This document shows positions 33,298-42,223 of a DNA stretch of 64,000 nucleotides, in pieces (position 1 is the first letter of the stretch; the number at the start of each line of letters is the position of its first letter). The translations under genes and the position numbers were made by a program. This DNA is from Sinomonas sp. R1AF57 (lineage in GTDB: Bacteria; Actinomycetota; Actinomycetes; Actinomycetales; Micrococcaceae). Below the pieces are notes generated by a model that had not been told where the DNA came from, made no database searches, and worked only from the letters and a program-made list of their open reading frames with translations. Location: the NCBI RefSeq assembly GCF_002224485.1, contig NZ_CP022463.1, forward strand, positions 684,119-748,118, given 5' to 3'.

Positions 33298-35108
33298 GCG
33301 CCGTCGAGTCGCCCCGCACGGGGGAGGCCGAGGCGATCCAGGCCCGCGAGGCGGGCATCGCCGCGGCGGCCCGCGAGGACGGCGAGCGTGCAGCGCAGGG
33401 CGGCCAGGACGGCGTCGTGCGCCAGGTCGGTGACCGTTCCGTGCGGAACGGCGGCGACCTCGTCGTCGAGACGCTCGAGGCGCTGGGCGCGAAGACCGTG
33501 TTCGGAATCCCCGGCCAGCACGCGCTCGGGCTGTTCGACGCGATGGGCCGCGGGAACCTGAAGTTCGTCTCGAGCCGGGTGGAGAACAACTCGGCGTTCG
33601 CCGCGGACGGCTATTCCCGGGCCACGGGCGAGGTCGGGGTCCTGTTCCTCTCCACCGGCCCCGGTGCGCTCACCTCGCTCGCGGGCCTCCAGGAGGCGTA
33701 CGCGACCGGCGTGCCGATGGTGGTCATCGCGAGCCAGATCCCGCTCGAGGGCCTCGGCGCGCGGCGCAAGGGCATGCTGCACCAGCTCGACGACCAGAAG
33801 GCATCCGCCGCGAACGTCACGAAGAGCCAGCGGCTCATCCAGCACGCCTCGGGCATCCCGTCCGCCATCCAGGACGCCTGGACAGACGCGATCTCCTCGC
33901 CACAGGGTCCCGTGTGGGTCGAGATCCCGCAGAACGTGCTGCTCGAGCCGATCATGGTCCCGCCGGTCGAGGACGCGCTCGCGGTCGCGGCCGACAACCC
34001 GCCCCGCGTCGAGCTCGTGCGCGAGGCCGTCAGGTGGCTGCGCGAGGCCCGTCGGCCCGCGGTCATCGCCGGCGGCGGCACCCGGCGCGGGCACGCCGAG
34101 AAGGCGCTGCTCTCCTTCGCCGAGCGCCTGCGGGCCCCGGTGATCTGCACGCCCGGCGGCAACGGAGCGTTCCCGTGGGAGCACCCGCTCTCGCTCCAGT
34201 CCTGGATCGAGGACCGGCACATGACCGACCTCCTCGAGGACGCGGACGTGCTCGTGGTCATCGGGTCCTCGCTGGGGGAGGTCACGTCGAACTACTTCAC
34301 GTTCGAGCCGCGCGGGCGGATCATCCAGATCGACGCCGAACCGAGGGTCCTCGAGTCGAACCGGCCCGGACTGGGGATCCGGGCCGACGCCGGGCAGGCG
34401 CTGGACGCACTGAACGCCGCATTGGACGCGGCGCTGCCCGGGGCGCTCGACGGGGAGCGGCCGGCCCCGGACTGGCACGGGAGGAGCCCGGAGGAGGTGG
34501 TCGCCGACTCGCTCGAAGCTGTCCGCGCGCGCCTCGCCTCGCAGGACCTCGGCAAGGAGCTGCGCTTCATGGCGGACATCCGCGCGGCCGTGCCGGACGA
34601 CATGCAGACCTTCTGGGACATGACGATCTCCGCCTACTGGGCCTGGAGCTGCTGGGACGCCCGGCAGGGCCAGTTCCACTCCGCCCAGGGCGCGGGCGGC
34701 CTCGGCTTCGGGTTCCCCGCCGCGATCGGCGGGGCCGTGGGGCTCGCGACCATCGGCAAGCCCGCGCGCGTGCTCGCGGTGTCCGGGGACGGTTCCGCGA
34801 TGTACTCGATCTCCGAGCTCGCGACGGCGCGGCAGCACAACGTCCCGGTCACGTGGCTCATCGTCGACGACGGCGGGTACGGGATCCTGCGCGAGTACAT
34901 GGTGGGCGCCTTCGGCAAGGCCACCGCGACGGAGCTCGCGCGTCCGGACTTCGTGGCGCTCGCAGAATCCTTCGGCGTCCCGGCCAAGCGCGTCCCCGTG
35001 GACCGGGTGCGGGAGGCGCTGGAGGAGGGCTTCGCCGCGGACGGGCCCAACGTCGTCGTGGTCGAGACGCTCCTGAAGATGTTCGCCCCGACGCACCTGG
35101 AGGCGTAG
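33294..35108 (+). CDS. ThDP-dependent decarboxylase (AruI/benzoylformate decarboxylase-like)
   Basis: A 604-residue thiamine-diphosphate enzyme. After ~45 extra N-terminal residues come the PYR domain ([20 protein letters not shown]), the activating Glu in [20 protein letters not shown] (Glu near 97), the middle domain and the PP domain with [19 protein letters not shown] (about 498-516). The usual NN of the ThDP/Mg motif reads DD (LIVDDGGYG), a noteworthy change. It is coupled by GTGA to the ureohydrolase, suggesting decarboxylation of 2-ketoarginine or a similar guanidino keto acid; acetolactate-synthase activity is less likely because no small subunit or ilv genes are present. Confidence 0.8.
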   Translation: MSAVESPRTGEAEAIQAREAGIAAAAREDGERAAQGGQDGVVRQVGDRSVRNGGDLVVETLEALGAKTVFGIPGQHALGLFDAMGRGNLKFVSSRVENNSAFAADGYSRATGEVGVLFLSTGPGALTSLAGLQEAYATGVPMVVIASQIPLEGLGARRKGMLHQLDDQKASAANVTKSQRLIQHASGIPSAIQDAWTDAISSPQGPVWVEIPQNVLLEPIMVPPVEDALAVAADNPPRVELVREAVRWLREARRPAVIAGGGTRRGHAEKALLSFAERLRAPVICTPGGNGAFPWEHPLSLQSWIEDRHMTDLLEDADVLVVIGSSLGEVTSNYFTFEPRGRIIQIDAEPRVLESNRPGLGIRADAGQALDALNAALDAALPGALDGERPAPDWHGRSPEEVVADSLEAVRARLASQDLGKELRFMADIRAAVPDDMQTFWDMTISAYWAWSCWDARQGQFHSAQGAGGLGFGFPAAIGGAVGLATIGKPARVLAVSGDGSAMYSISELATARQHNVPVTWLIVDDGGYGILREYMVGAFGKATATELARPDFVALAESFGVPAKRVPVDRVREALEEGFAADGPNVVVVETLLKMFAPTHLEA

Positions 35109-35126
35109 CCCGCCCGCGCGCCGCCC

Positions 35127-35187
35127 CGTCTGGGGGTCACCTTCTGGGGGTCACTTGATGTGACCCCCAGAAGGTGACCCCCAGACG
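35127..35187. terminator. Perfect 28-bp stem made of GTGACCCCCAG repeats
   Basis: The arm 35127-35154 pairs perfectly with 35160-35187 over the 5-nt loop TTGAT. Each arm contains two direct copies of CTGGGGGTCAC (the reverse complement is GTGACCCCCAG), so the hairpin has four copies in all. It begins 18 bp after the decarboxylase stop and is a strong terminator candidate. Confidence 0.85.
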
Positions 35188-35231
35188 TCGTTAAGGGCGG
35201 GCGCCCGCGCCGGAGAGTGGCGAAGCTTACA

Positions 35232-35293
35232 AAGGTTACCTAGCGAATTGGTTTGTGTAGGCAACCTTCACGGCGTATAGTTGCTGTAAGCAA
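35232..35293 (+). promoter_or_regulatory. MarR operator and promoter
   Basis: The inverted repeat AAGGTTACCTA (35232-35242) and TAGGCAACCTT (35258-35268) matches at 10 of 11 positions. It overlaps a -35-like TTGTGT (35253-35258), which lies 17 bp before TATAGT (35276-35281). A second perfect palindrome, TTGCTGTAAGCAA, is at 35281-35293. Both are probable autoregulatory sites for the MarR protein encoded just downstream. Confidence 0.65.
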
Positions 35294-35311
35294 TCAATTG
35301 AGGAGGCGGCA

Positions 35312-35812
35312 ATGCCTGTCGATCCCGAGACCGCGCGGGAACTCGTCCACCGGGTCTTCGACCTCCAGCGCGTCGTGCGCTGCCTCGCCAACTCGGAGCT
35401 CAAGCACCACGACCTCGGCGTCGCCTTCCAGGGCGTGCTGCGCATGGTCGCCGAGCACGGGGGGCGCGCCGTCGAGATCGCCTCGCGGCTCGGGGTGAGC
35501 GCCCCGGTCCTGAGTCGGCACCTCTCCGACCTCGAGGCCCTCGGGTACGTCGAGCGGCACCGCGACCCCGAGGACCGCAGGGCCCAGCTCATCGCGCTCA
35601 CCGAGTCCGGGTGGGCCGCGCTGCGCGAGATCGAGGAGCACCGGATCGCCCGGCTCCAGGGCTACCTCGCCGACTGGGACGAGGGGCAGGCGGCCGCCGC
35701 GGTCGAGGGCCTGTCCCAGCTCTCGGACGCCCTCCGGCGCGGCTCCGCCGACCGCCGCCTCACAGCCGTGACCACTACGACCGCACAGGAGGAAGCGCGT
35801 GCAGCCCACTGA
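35312..35812 (+). CDS. MarR-family regulator
   Basis: A 166-residue winged-helix protein. The DNA-binding part is HGGRAVEIASRLGVSAPVLS, RHLSDLEALGYVERHRDPED (about 50-92), with the wing RRAQLIALTESG. ATG 35312 follows GAGGAGG. Its 3' end overlaps the start of the efflux-pump gene by 14 bp, so the two are one transcript. MarR repressors next to DHA2 pumps normally sense toxic compounds and derepress the pump; palindromes over the promoter fit autoregulation. Confidence 0.9.
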   Translation: MPVDPETARELVHRVFDLQRVVRCLANSELKHHDLGVAFQGVLRMVAEHGGRAVEIASRLGVSAPVLSRHLSDLEALGYVERHRDPEDRRAQLIALTESGWAALREIEEHRIARLQGYLADWDEGQAAAAVEGLSQLSDALRRGSADRRLTAVTTTTAQEEARAAH

Positions 35813-37850
35813 AGCACCGGCTCCGCAGATGAGCCACAAGCAGATCCTCGAGGCCCTCACGGGCCTCCTCGCGGCGTTCTTCACCGCGATCCTCTCGTCC
35901 ACGATCGTGGCGAACGCCCTGCCGACCATCATGTCGGACCTCAAGGGCACCCAGACCGACTTCGCGTGGGTCATCACCGCGGCCCTCCTGGCCAACGCCG
36001 TGACCACCCCGGTCTGGGGCAAGCTCGCGGACCTGTTCAACAAGAAGCTCCTCACCCAGCTGAACATCGTGGTGTTCGTCGCGGGATCGGTCATCGCCGG
36101 GTTCGCGCAGGACATCCCGTCGCTCCTCACGGCGCGCGTGATCCAGGGCATCGGCATGGGCGGCCTCACGGCCCTGGCCATGGCGATCATCGGCACCATG
36201 ATCCCGCCGCGCGAGCGCGGCAAGTACTCGGGCTACATGGGCGCCGTCATGGCGGTCGGCACCGCGGGCGGCCCGCTCCTGGGCGGCTTCATCGTGGACT
36301 CGCCGCTCGGCTGGCGCTGGACGTTCTTCGTCTGCGTGCCGCTCGCCGTCGTCGCGCTGTTCCTCATCCAGACCACGCTCAAGATCCAGCACGTCAAGCG
36401 CCCCGCCAAGATCGACTGGCTCGGCACCATCCTGCTCACCGCCTCGGTCTCGACGCTGCTCATCTGGGTCTCCTTCGCCGGCAAGGCCGACTACTACGAC
36501 TGGTGGAGCTGGCAGACCGCCGTCATGGTCGGCGGGTCCGTCCTGGGCCTGATCCTCCTCGTGGTCGTCGAGTCACGCGTGGCCATGCCGATCATCCCGC
36601 TCAAGATCGTCGCCAACCGCACGACGGCGCTCAGCATCCTCGCGTCCGCGGCCGTCGGCGTGGCCATGTTCGCGTCGTCCTCCTTCCTGGGCCAGTACTT
36701 CCAGGTGGCCCGCGGCGCGACGCCGACCGAGGCCGGCCTGCTGACCCTGCCCATGATCGCGGGCAACTTCCTCGGCTCGGTCGCGTCCGGCCAGATCATC
36801 ACGCGGACCGGCAAGTGGAAGCGCTGGCTCGTCCTCGGCTCCGTCCTGACGATCGCGAGCCTGGGCCTCCTCGGCACGATCGACCACACCACCGAGCTCT
36901 GGATCACCGGCGTGTACACGTTCGGGCTCGGCCTCGGCCTCGGCATGACCATGCAGAACCTCGTGCTCGGCGTGCAGAACACTGTCCGCGCCGCGGATAT
37001 CGGCACGGCCAGCTCCACGGTCGCGTTCTTCCGCTCGGTGTTCGGCGCGGTCGGGGTCTCGGTGCTCGGCGCCGTCCTGAGCAACCGCTCGAGCGACCTC
37101 GTCGTCCAGGGCCTCGCCGACCACGGCATCCAGGCCTCGGGCGGCTCCGCCGGCGGGAGCATGGACCTCAAGGACATGCCTGCCCCCATCGCCGAGATCG
37201 TCCGCGGCGCGTTCGGCGACGCGACCGCCCGGGTGTTCCTCATCGCCGCCGTGATCGCGGTCGTCGCGCTCATCGCGGTGGCCTTCATCAAGGAGGTCCC
37301 GCTGCGCCGCACGGTGGACATCGTCAAGCCCTCCGAACCGGGCCAGGCGCACGACGCCGCCTCCTCGCCCGAGGCGACCGGCTCGCCGTCGTCCGCTGTC
37401 CGTCGCGGCGCGGAGGCACGCACACCCGCGGCGGGTGCGGCCGACGACGGCGCGTCCCGCCGGGCTGCGGTCCGCGCCGCACTGGCCGGGCGCGAGGGCG
37501 AGGCCGCGGGCCTGGACGGCGAGCTGCAGCTCCTGCTGGCCGAGGCCGAGTCAGCGTCTTCGTCCGCGGAGCGCGCAGGTGCCGCCGGCGTGCCCGACGC
37601 CGCTGTCCTCCAGGAGACGCAGCGGCTCCTCGCCGCGCAGCAGGTCCAACTGGGCCAGCTGTTCTCCCGGGTCGCGGACCAGCTCGAGGTACAGCAGCGC
37701 ATCGCCGCCGAGCAGGGCCAGACGGCCAAGGCCCAGGCCGAGACGGCGGCGTTGCTCGCCGAACTCCAGGCCGAGCTTGCGGCCGAGCGGCAGCTCCAGA
37801 AGGAGGCGGCGCTCTACCTCGCCACGCGGGGCCGCCACACGGCGACCTGA
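35799..37850 (+). CDS. DHA2-family (14-helix) MFS multidrug efflux pump
   Basis: A 683-residue drug:H+ antiporter. Membrane region about 25-510: first helix LAAFFTAILSSTIVANALPT, loop motif GKLADLFNKKLL, antiporter motif GYMGAVMAVGTAGGPLLGGF. It is longer than usual (about 500): residues 515-683 are a polar Ala/Glu/Gln-rich tail, predicted coiled coil (LQETQRLLAAQQVQLGQL, AKAQAETAALLAELQAELAA). GTG 35799 follows AGGAGG and lies inside the MarR gene. It probably exports organic toxicants. The role of the tail is unknown. Confidence 0.87.
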   Translation: MQPTEAPAPQMSHKQILEALTGLLAAFFTAILSSTIVANALPTIMSDLKGTQTDFAWVITAALLANAVTTPVWGKLADLFNKKLLTQLNIVVFVAGSVIAGFAQDIPSLLTARVIQGIGMGGLTALAMAIIGTMIPPRERGKYSGYMGAVMAVGTAGGPLLGGFIVDSPLGWRWTFFVCVPLAVVALFLIQTTLKIQHVKRPAKIDWLGTILLTASVSTLLIWVSFAGKADYYDWWSWQTAVMVGGSVLGLILLVVVESRVAMPIIPLKIVANRTTALSILASAAVGVAMFASSSFLGQYFQVARGATPTEAGLLTLPMIAGNFLGSVASGQIITRTGKWKRWLVLGSVLTIASLGLLGTIDHTTELWITGVYTFGLGLGLGMTMQNLVLGVQNTVRAADIGTASSTVAFFRSVFGAVGVSVLGAVLSNRSSDLVVQGLADHGIQASGGSAGGSMDLKDMPAPIAEIVRGAFGDATARVFLIAAVIAVVALIAVAFIKEVPLRRTVDIVKPSEPGQAHDAASSPEATGSPSSAVRRGAEARTPAAGAADDGASRRAAVRAALAGREGEAAGLDGELQLLLAEAESASSSAERAGAAGVPDAAVLQETQRLLAAQQVQLGQLFSRVADQLEVQQRIAAEQGQTAKAQAETAALLAELQAELAAERQLQKEAALYLATRGRHTAT

Positions 37851-37874
37851 GGCCCTGTCGGAGGCTTCTCATCG

Positions 37875-37917
37875 ATCAGCCAGCCTGCGGACAATCGCTG
37901 TCCGCAGGCTGGCTGAT
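37875..37917 (+). terminator. Perfect 19-bp stem terminator
   Basis: The arm 37875-37893 (ATCAGCCAGCCTGCGGACA) pairs perfectly with 37899-37917 over the loop ATCGC. It lies 24 bp after the efflux-pump stop codon. The sequence TAGTCCTCAG follows, so there is no strong U-tract. Confidence 0.85.
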
Positions 37918-38013
37918 TAGTCCTCAGGACTGATGCCCCGCAGGTGCGCGCAGGCCTACGCTTGACACGCCCCTTTCGGCATCCCGCAGGGGCCCAAGAC
38001 TCGAAGGACTTCG

Positions 38014-39783
38014 ATGCTCCTCACACTCATCCGGCGCTACAGCGCCCGCTACTGGCTCTGGATTCTGGCTGTGGTTGTCTTCCAGCTCGCGACCACCATT
38101 GCGACCCTCTACCTGCCCAGCATCAACGCCCAGATCATCGACCAGGGCGTCGCGAAGGGCGACACCGGGTACATCTGGCGCCAGGGCGCCCTCATGCTCG
38201 GCATCGCGCTGGCACAGGTGATCACCGCGATCGCGGCGGTCTACTTCGGCTCGAAGACCGCGATGGCCTTCGGCAGGGACCTCCGGCAGGCAGTGTTCCG
38301 CAAGGTCACGTCCTACTCTGCACAGGAGGTGCAGTCCTTCGGTGCGCCGACCCTGATCACCCGCGGGACCAATGATGTCCAGCAGGTCCAGATGGTCCTC
38401 CTGATGGGGCTGAACTTCATGGTGTCCGCGCCGATCATGTGCGTGGGCGGCATCATCATGGCGCTTCGCGAGGACCTCGGGCTCTCGTGGCTCGTCTGGG
38501 TGTCCGTGCCGGTGCTGTTCGCGATCGTCGGCTACCTCGTGTACCTGCTCCTGCCACTCTTCCGCGGCATGCAGAAGCGGGTCGACGGGATCAACGGCGT
38601 GCTGCGCGAGCAGATCATGGGCATCCGAGTGGTGCGCGCCTTCGTGCGCGAGCCGTTCGAGGAAGGGCGGTTCGCCGAGGCGAACAAGGCCCTCACCGAC
38701 ATCTCCCTCCGCGTCGGCGCGATCTTCGTGCTCATGTTCCCGATCATCATGATGCTCCTGCACCTGTCCACCGCCGCGGTCCTGTACTTCGGCGGCCAGC
38801 GTGTGGACGCGGGCGAAATGCAGGTCGGGTCGCTCACGGCGTTCCTCCAGTACCTCCTGCAGATCCTCATGGCCGTCATGATGGGCACGTTCATGGCCAT
38901 GATGATCCCGCGCGCCTCCGTCTGCGCCGACCGCATCGGCGAGGTGCTCGCCGTCGTGCCCTCGATGGCCGCTCCCGGCGATCCGCAGATCCCGGCCAAG
39001 CGCGAGGGCGTCGTCGAGTTCCGCGACGTCTCGTTCTCGTATCCGGGCGCGGAGGCCGCGGTCCTCTCGGGCCTCACGTTCACCGCGCGGCCGGGGCAGA
39101 CGGTGGCGATCATCGGTGCGACCGGTTCGGGCAAGACGACCCTGCTGTCCCTCATCCCGCGCCTCTACGACGCGGAGCGCGGCCAGGTGCTCCTCGACGG
39201 GGTGCCCGTAGACAGGATGCCCCGCTCCGAGATCACCTCCCGCGTGGCGATGGTCCCGCAGCGGCCCTACCTGTTCTCGGGCTCGATCGCACACAACCTC
39301 CGGTTCGGCCGCGAGGACGCGAGCGAGGATGAGCTCTGGCAGGCACTCGACGTGGCGCAGGGAGCGGACTTCGTCCGCGAGAAGCCCAAGGGCCTCGAGG
39401 CCGGGATCGCGCAGGGCGGCACGAACGTCTCCGGCGGCCAGCGCCAGCGCCTGTGCATCGCGCGCGCCCTCGTCGCGAAGCCCGCGGTGTACCTGTTCGA
39501 CGACTCCTTCTCGGCCCTCGACGTCACCACGGACGCGAGGCTGCGCCGCGCCCTGAAGAAGCAGACCGCCGACGCGACGGTCATCATCGTGGCCCAGCGG
39601 GTGTCCACGATCATCGACGCGGACCTCATCCTCGTGCTCGACAAGGGCAAGATCGTGGACCGCGGCACGCACGAGGAACTGCTCGAGACGTCGCCGACGT
39701 ACCAGGAGATCGTGCAGTCGCAGATCACGGCCGAAGAGGCCGCGAGCGTCTCCTCCGGCAGCAAGGAGGTGCACGGTGGCTGA
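38014..39783 (+). CDS. ABC exporter half-transporter, degenerate-site subunit
   Basis: A 589-residue type IV exporter: a six-helix transmembrane domain (about 15-310) followed by an ATPase domain with Walker A GATGSGKTT (367-375), signature VSGGQRQR (about 471-478) and Walker B YLFDDSFSALD (493-503). The catalytic Glu after Walker B is Asp, as in the non-consensus subunits of heterodimeric exporters such as BmrC/TmrB-type pairs. ATG 38014 follows GAAGGA. It overlaps the next subunit gene by 8 bp. Probable substrates are drugs, lipids or peptides; none is evident from context. Confidence 0.92.
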   Translation: MLLTLIRRYSARYWLWILAVVVFQLATTIATLYLPSINAQIIDQGVAKGDTGYIWRQGALMLGIALAQVITAIAAVYFGSKTAMAFGRDLRQAVFRKVTSYSAQEVQSFGAPTLITRGTNDVQQVQMVLLMGLNFMVSAPIMCVGGIIMALREDLGLSWLVWVSVPVLFAIVGYLVYLLLPLFRGMQKRVDGINGVLREQIMGIRVVRAFVREPFEEGRFAEANKALTDISLRVGAIFVLMFPIIMMLLHLSTAAVLYFGGQRVDAGEMQVGSLTAFLQYLLQILMAVMMGTFMAMMIPRASVCADRIGEVLAVVPSMAAPGDPQIPAKREGVVEFRDVSFSYPGAEAAVLSGLTFTARPGQTVAIIGATGSGKTTLLSLIPRLYDAERGQVLLDGVPVDRMPRSEITSRVAMVPQRPYLFSGSIAHNLRFGREDASEDELWQALDVAQGADFVREKPKGLEAGIAQGGTNVSGGQRQRLCIARALVAKPAVYLFDDSFSALDVTTDARLRRALKKQTADATVIIVAQRVSTIIDADLILVLDKGKIVDRGTHEELLETSPTYQEIVQSQITAEEAASVSSGSKEVHGG

Positions 39784-41863
39784 TCGCCGCTTCAAGAGGC
39801 AGGGCAGGAACGAGGTCCGGAAGGAAGCCGTGTCCCAGGACGGAGCACCCCAGAGCGGCCAGGTGGTCGCCGAAGCCGAGGAGATCCTCGAGGAGGAGTA
39901 CCGCCCCACCGAGGCCGACGGCGGCATGTTCGGCGAATTGCCGGCCAAGAAGGCCAAGAACTTCGGCCCCAGTGCCAAGCGGGTCATGGGGCTGCTGAAG
40001 CCCGAGCGGGCGCTGATGAGCGTCGTCGTGCTCTTCATCCTCGTCTCTGTGGTGCTCACCGTGATCGCCCCGAAGATCCTCGGCCAGGCCATGGATGTCA
40101 TCTTCGCCGGTGCGATCGGGAAGCAGATGCCTGCCGGCGTCACGAAGGAGCAGGTCGTCGAGGGCCTGCGGGCGCAGGGCCAGGACAACTTCGCGGACAT
40201 GCTCTCAGGCATGAACCTCGTGCCGGGACAGGGCATCGACTTCTCGCGGCTGACGTTCCTCATCGCCGTCGTGCTGCTCATGTACTTCGTGGCCGGCGTG
40301 TTCATGTGGGCGCAGGGCTACATCCTCAACCGGCTCGTCATGCGGGTCGTCTACCGGCTCCGTCAGGACATCGAGGCGAAGATCAACCGCCTCCCGCTCG
40401 GCTACTTCGACACCCGGCAGCGCGGCGACGTGCTCTCCCGGGTGACGAACGACGTGGACAACATCCAGCAGGGCCTCCAGCAGGCGTTCTCGCAGCTGCT
40501 GTCCTCGCTCCTGCAGGTGCTCGGCATCGTCGTCATGATGTTCATCGTGTCGTGGCAGCTCGCCCTCATCGCCCTCATCGCGCTGCCCCTCTCAGGCGTG
40601 GTCGCGGGCGTGATCGGCTCGCGCAGCCAGAAGATGTTCCAGTCGCAGTGGAAGAACACGGGTCTGCTCAACGGACAGATCGAGGAGTCCTTCTCGGGCC
40701 ACGACCTCGCGACGGTGTTCGGCCGCCAGGCGGACATGGTGCGCCGGTTCGACGAGAAGAACGAGGAACTGTACCGGGCCTCGTTCAACGCGCAGTTCGT
40801 GTCCGGCATGATCTTCCCAGTCATGAACTGGGTGAGCTACCTCGCCTACGTGGGCATCGCCGTCGTGGGCGGCCTGCGGGTCGCCGCCGGCCAGATGAGC
40901 CTCGGCGACGCGACCGCGTTCATCCAGTACTCCCGCGAGTTCACGCAGCCGCTGGGCCAGATCGCGGGCATGGCCAACATGCTCCAGTCCGGCGTCGCCT
41001 CCGCCGAACGGACCTTCGAGCTGCTCGACGCCGACGAAGAGGAGCCGGAGACGGCCACTTCGCACCTGCCGGCGGTCACGGACGGGCACGTCGACTTCGA
41101 GCACGTCTCGTTCTCCTACTCCGAGGACAAGCCGCTCATCGAGGACCTGTCGCTCACGGCCGAGCCGGGCCACACCGTCGCCATTGTCGGCCCCACCGGC
41201 GCCGGCAAGACGACCCTCGTGAATCTCGTGATGCGGTTCTACGAGATCCAGGCCGGCCGGATCCTGCTCGACGGCGTGGACATCCGCGACCTCTCGCGGG
41301 CCGAACTCCGCTCGAAGGTGGGCATGGTCCTGCAGGATGCGTGGCTGTTCGGCGGGACGATCTACGACAACATCCGCTACGGGAACCTCGATGCGACGGA
41401 AGAGGAGGTCATCGCCGCGGCGAAGGCCACCTACGTGGACCGGTTCGTCAGGGCCCTTCCCGACGGCTACCAGACCGTCATCGACGAGGAGGGCACCAAC
41501 GTCTCCGCCGGCGAGAAGCAGCTCATCACGATCGCCCGCGCCTTCGTCTCCAACCCCTCGCTGCTGATCCTCGACGAGGCCACCTCGTCCGTGGACACCC
41601 GCACCGAGCTGCTCGTGCAGAAGGCCATGGCCGCGCTCCGCACGGACCGCACCTCGTTCGTGATCGCCCACCGGCTCTCCACGATCCGGGACGCGGACAC
41701 GATCCTGGTCATGGAGAACGGCAAGATCGTCGAGCAGGGCCGGCACGACGAACTCCTAGAGCGCGGCGGCGCCTACCACCGGCTCTACATGAGCCAATTC
41801 GCGGGGGGCATCGATCTCGACGAGCAGACCGCAGCGTCGGCCGGAGCGCCGCCCCGCACCTAG
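39776..41863 (+). CDS. ABC exporter half-transporter, catalytic subunit
   Basis: A 695-residue partner of the preceding gene. About 75 polar N-terminal residues precede the six-helix domain, which has an enlarged loop after helix 1 (IGKQMPAGVTKEQVVEGLRA, LSGMNLVPGQG). ATPase motifs: Walker A GPTGAGKTT (471-480), a variant signature VSAGEKQ (about 575), and a canonical Walker B/Glu LLILDEATSS (596-605). Signature variation here and the Asp in the partner place one degenerate and one active ATP site in the dimer. GTG 39776 lies inside the upstream gene after AAGGAGG. It is the last gene before a repeat-rich gap. Confidence 0.92.
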   Translation: MADRRFKRQGRNEVRKEAVSQDGAPQSGQVVAEAEEILEEEYRPTEADGGMFGELPAKKAKNFGPSAKRVMGLLKPERALMSVVVLFILVSVVLTVIAPKILGQAMDVIFAGAIGKQMPAGVTKEQVVEGLRAQGQDNFADMLSGMNLVPGQGIDFSRLTFLIAVVLLMYFVAGVFMWAQGYILNRLVMRVVYRLRQDIEAKINRLPLGYFDTRQRGDVLSRVTNDVDNIQQGLQQAFSQLLSSLLQVLGIVVMMFIVSWQLALIALIALPLSGVVAGVIGSRSQKMFQSQWKNTGLLNGQIEESFSGHDLATVFGRQADMVRRFDEKNEELYRASFNAQFVSGMIFPVMNWVSYLAYVGIAVVGGLRVAAGQMSLGDATAFIQYSREFTQPLGQIAGMANMLQSGVASAERTFELLDADEEEPETATSHLPAVTDGHVDFEHVSFSYSEDKPLIEDLSLTAEPGHTVAIVGPTGAGKTTLVNLVMRFYEIQAGRILLDGVDIRDLSRAELRSKVGMVLQDAWLFGGTIYDNIRYGNLDATEEEVIAAAKATYVDRFVRALPDGYQTVIDEEGTNVSAGEKQLITIARAFVSNPSLLILDEATSSVDTRTELLVQKAMAALRTDRTSFVIAHRLSTIRDADTILVMENGKIVEQGRHDELLERGGAYHRLYMSQFAGGIDLDEQTAASAGAPPRT

Positions 41864-41884
41864 CCCCCCGCGCCCTCCTGCGGC

Positions 41885-41957
41885 GTTTCGGGTACGCCAA
41901 ATTCGCGTTGGTGGCGTTTCGGGTACGCCAAATTCGCCCCCGGCGCGTTTCGGGTAC
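41885..41957. repeat. 31-bp periodic array, forward type, three cores
   Basis: GTTTCGGGTAC cores start at 41885, 41916 and 41947, exactly 31 bp apart; the first two continue GCCAAATTCGC. The array begins 22 bp after the ABC exporter stop. It faces the reverse-type array at 42224 across about 265 bp. Confidence 0.85.
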
Positions 41958-42223
41958 AGCAACTCTGGCGCGGGCTGCAGGCGGACGGGGGAGGTGAGCC
42001 TCGAGGCACGGAGACGCCTCGACGCGAGGGAGGCGACTCGAGGGCGTCCTGCCCGCGACAGGGCGTCTCACCATCACCCGCAACCCGTCTCATCCGCATC
42101 TCGGCGCCTCAGTCGGGGAGAAAACCCGTGCCCTCTGCCAGACGGCGGTTCACCCGGCCTGACCGAGAAGTCGGCCAGCAGGGCGGGTAGCGTGTCGGGC
42201 GCGGGGCGCCGACGGCGTCGTGC
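41958..42223. other. Non-coding stretch between opposed 31-bp arrays
   Basis: No gene with family features is seen in the whole gap 41864-42385. The central part contains scattered inverted repeats (CCTCGAGG-type, and CTGACCGA/TCGGCCAG at about 42159-42178) and a degenerate version of the 12-mer (near 42211-42224). It could encode a small structured RNA, but I cannot identify one. Confidence 0.5.

Noticed and set aside
33294-35108. Acetolactate synthase (ilvB) or IolD
   Set aside because: No ilvN or ilvC lies nearby, and the active-site and PP-domain segments look more like benzoylformate/2-ketoarginine decarboxylases than IolD; context points to guanidino metabolism.
41958-42223. Mobile element bounded by the opposed arrays
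   Set aside because: No transposase, no target-site duplication and no matching terminal repeats beyond the array cores are visible; kept only as a hypothesis in the findings.
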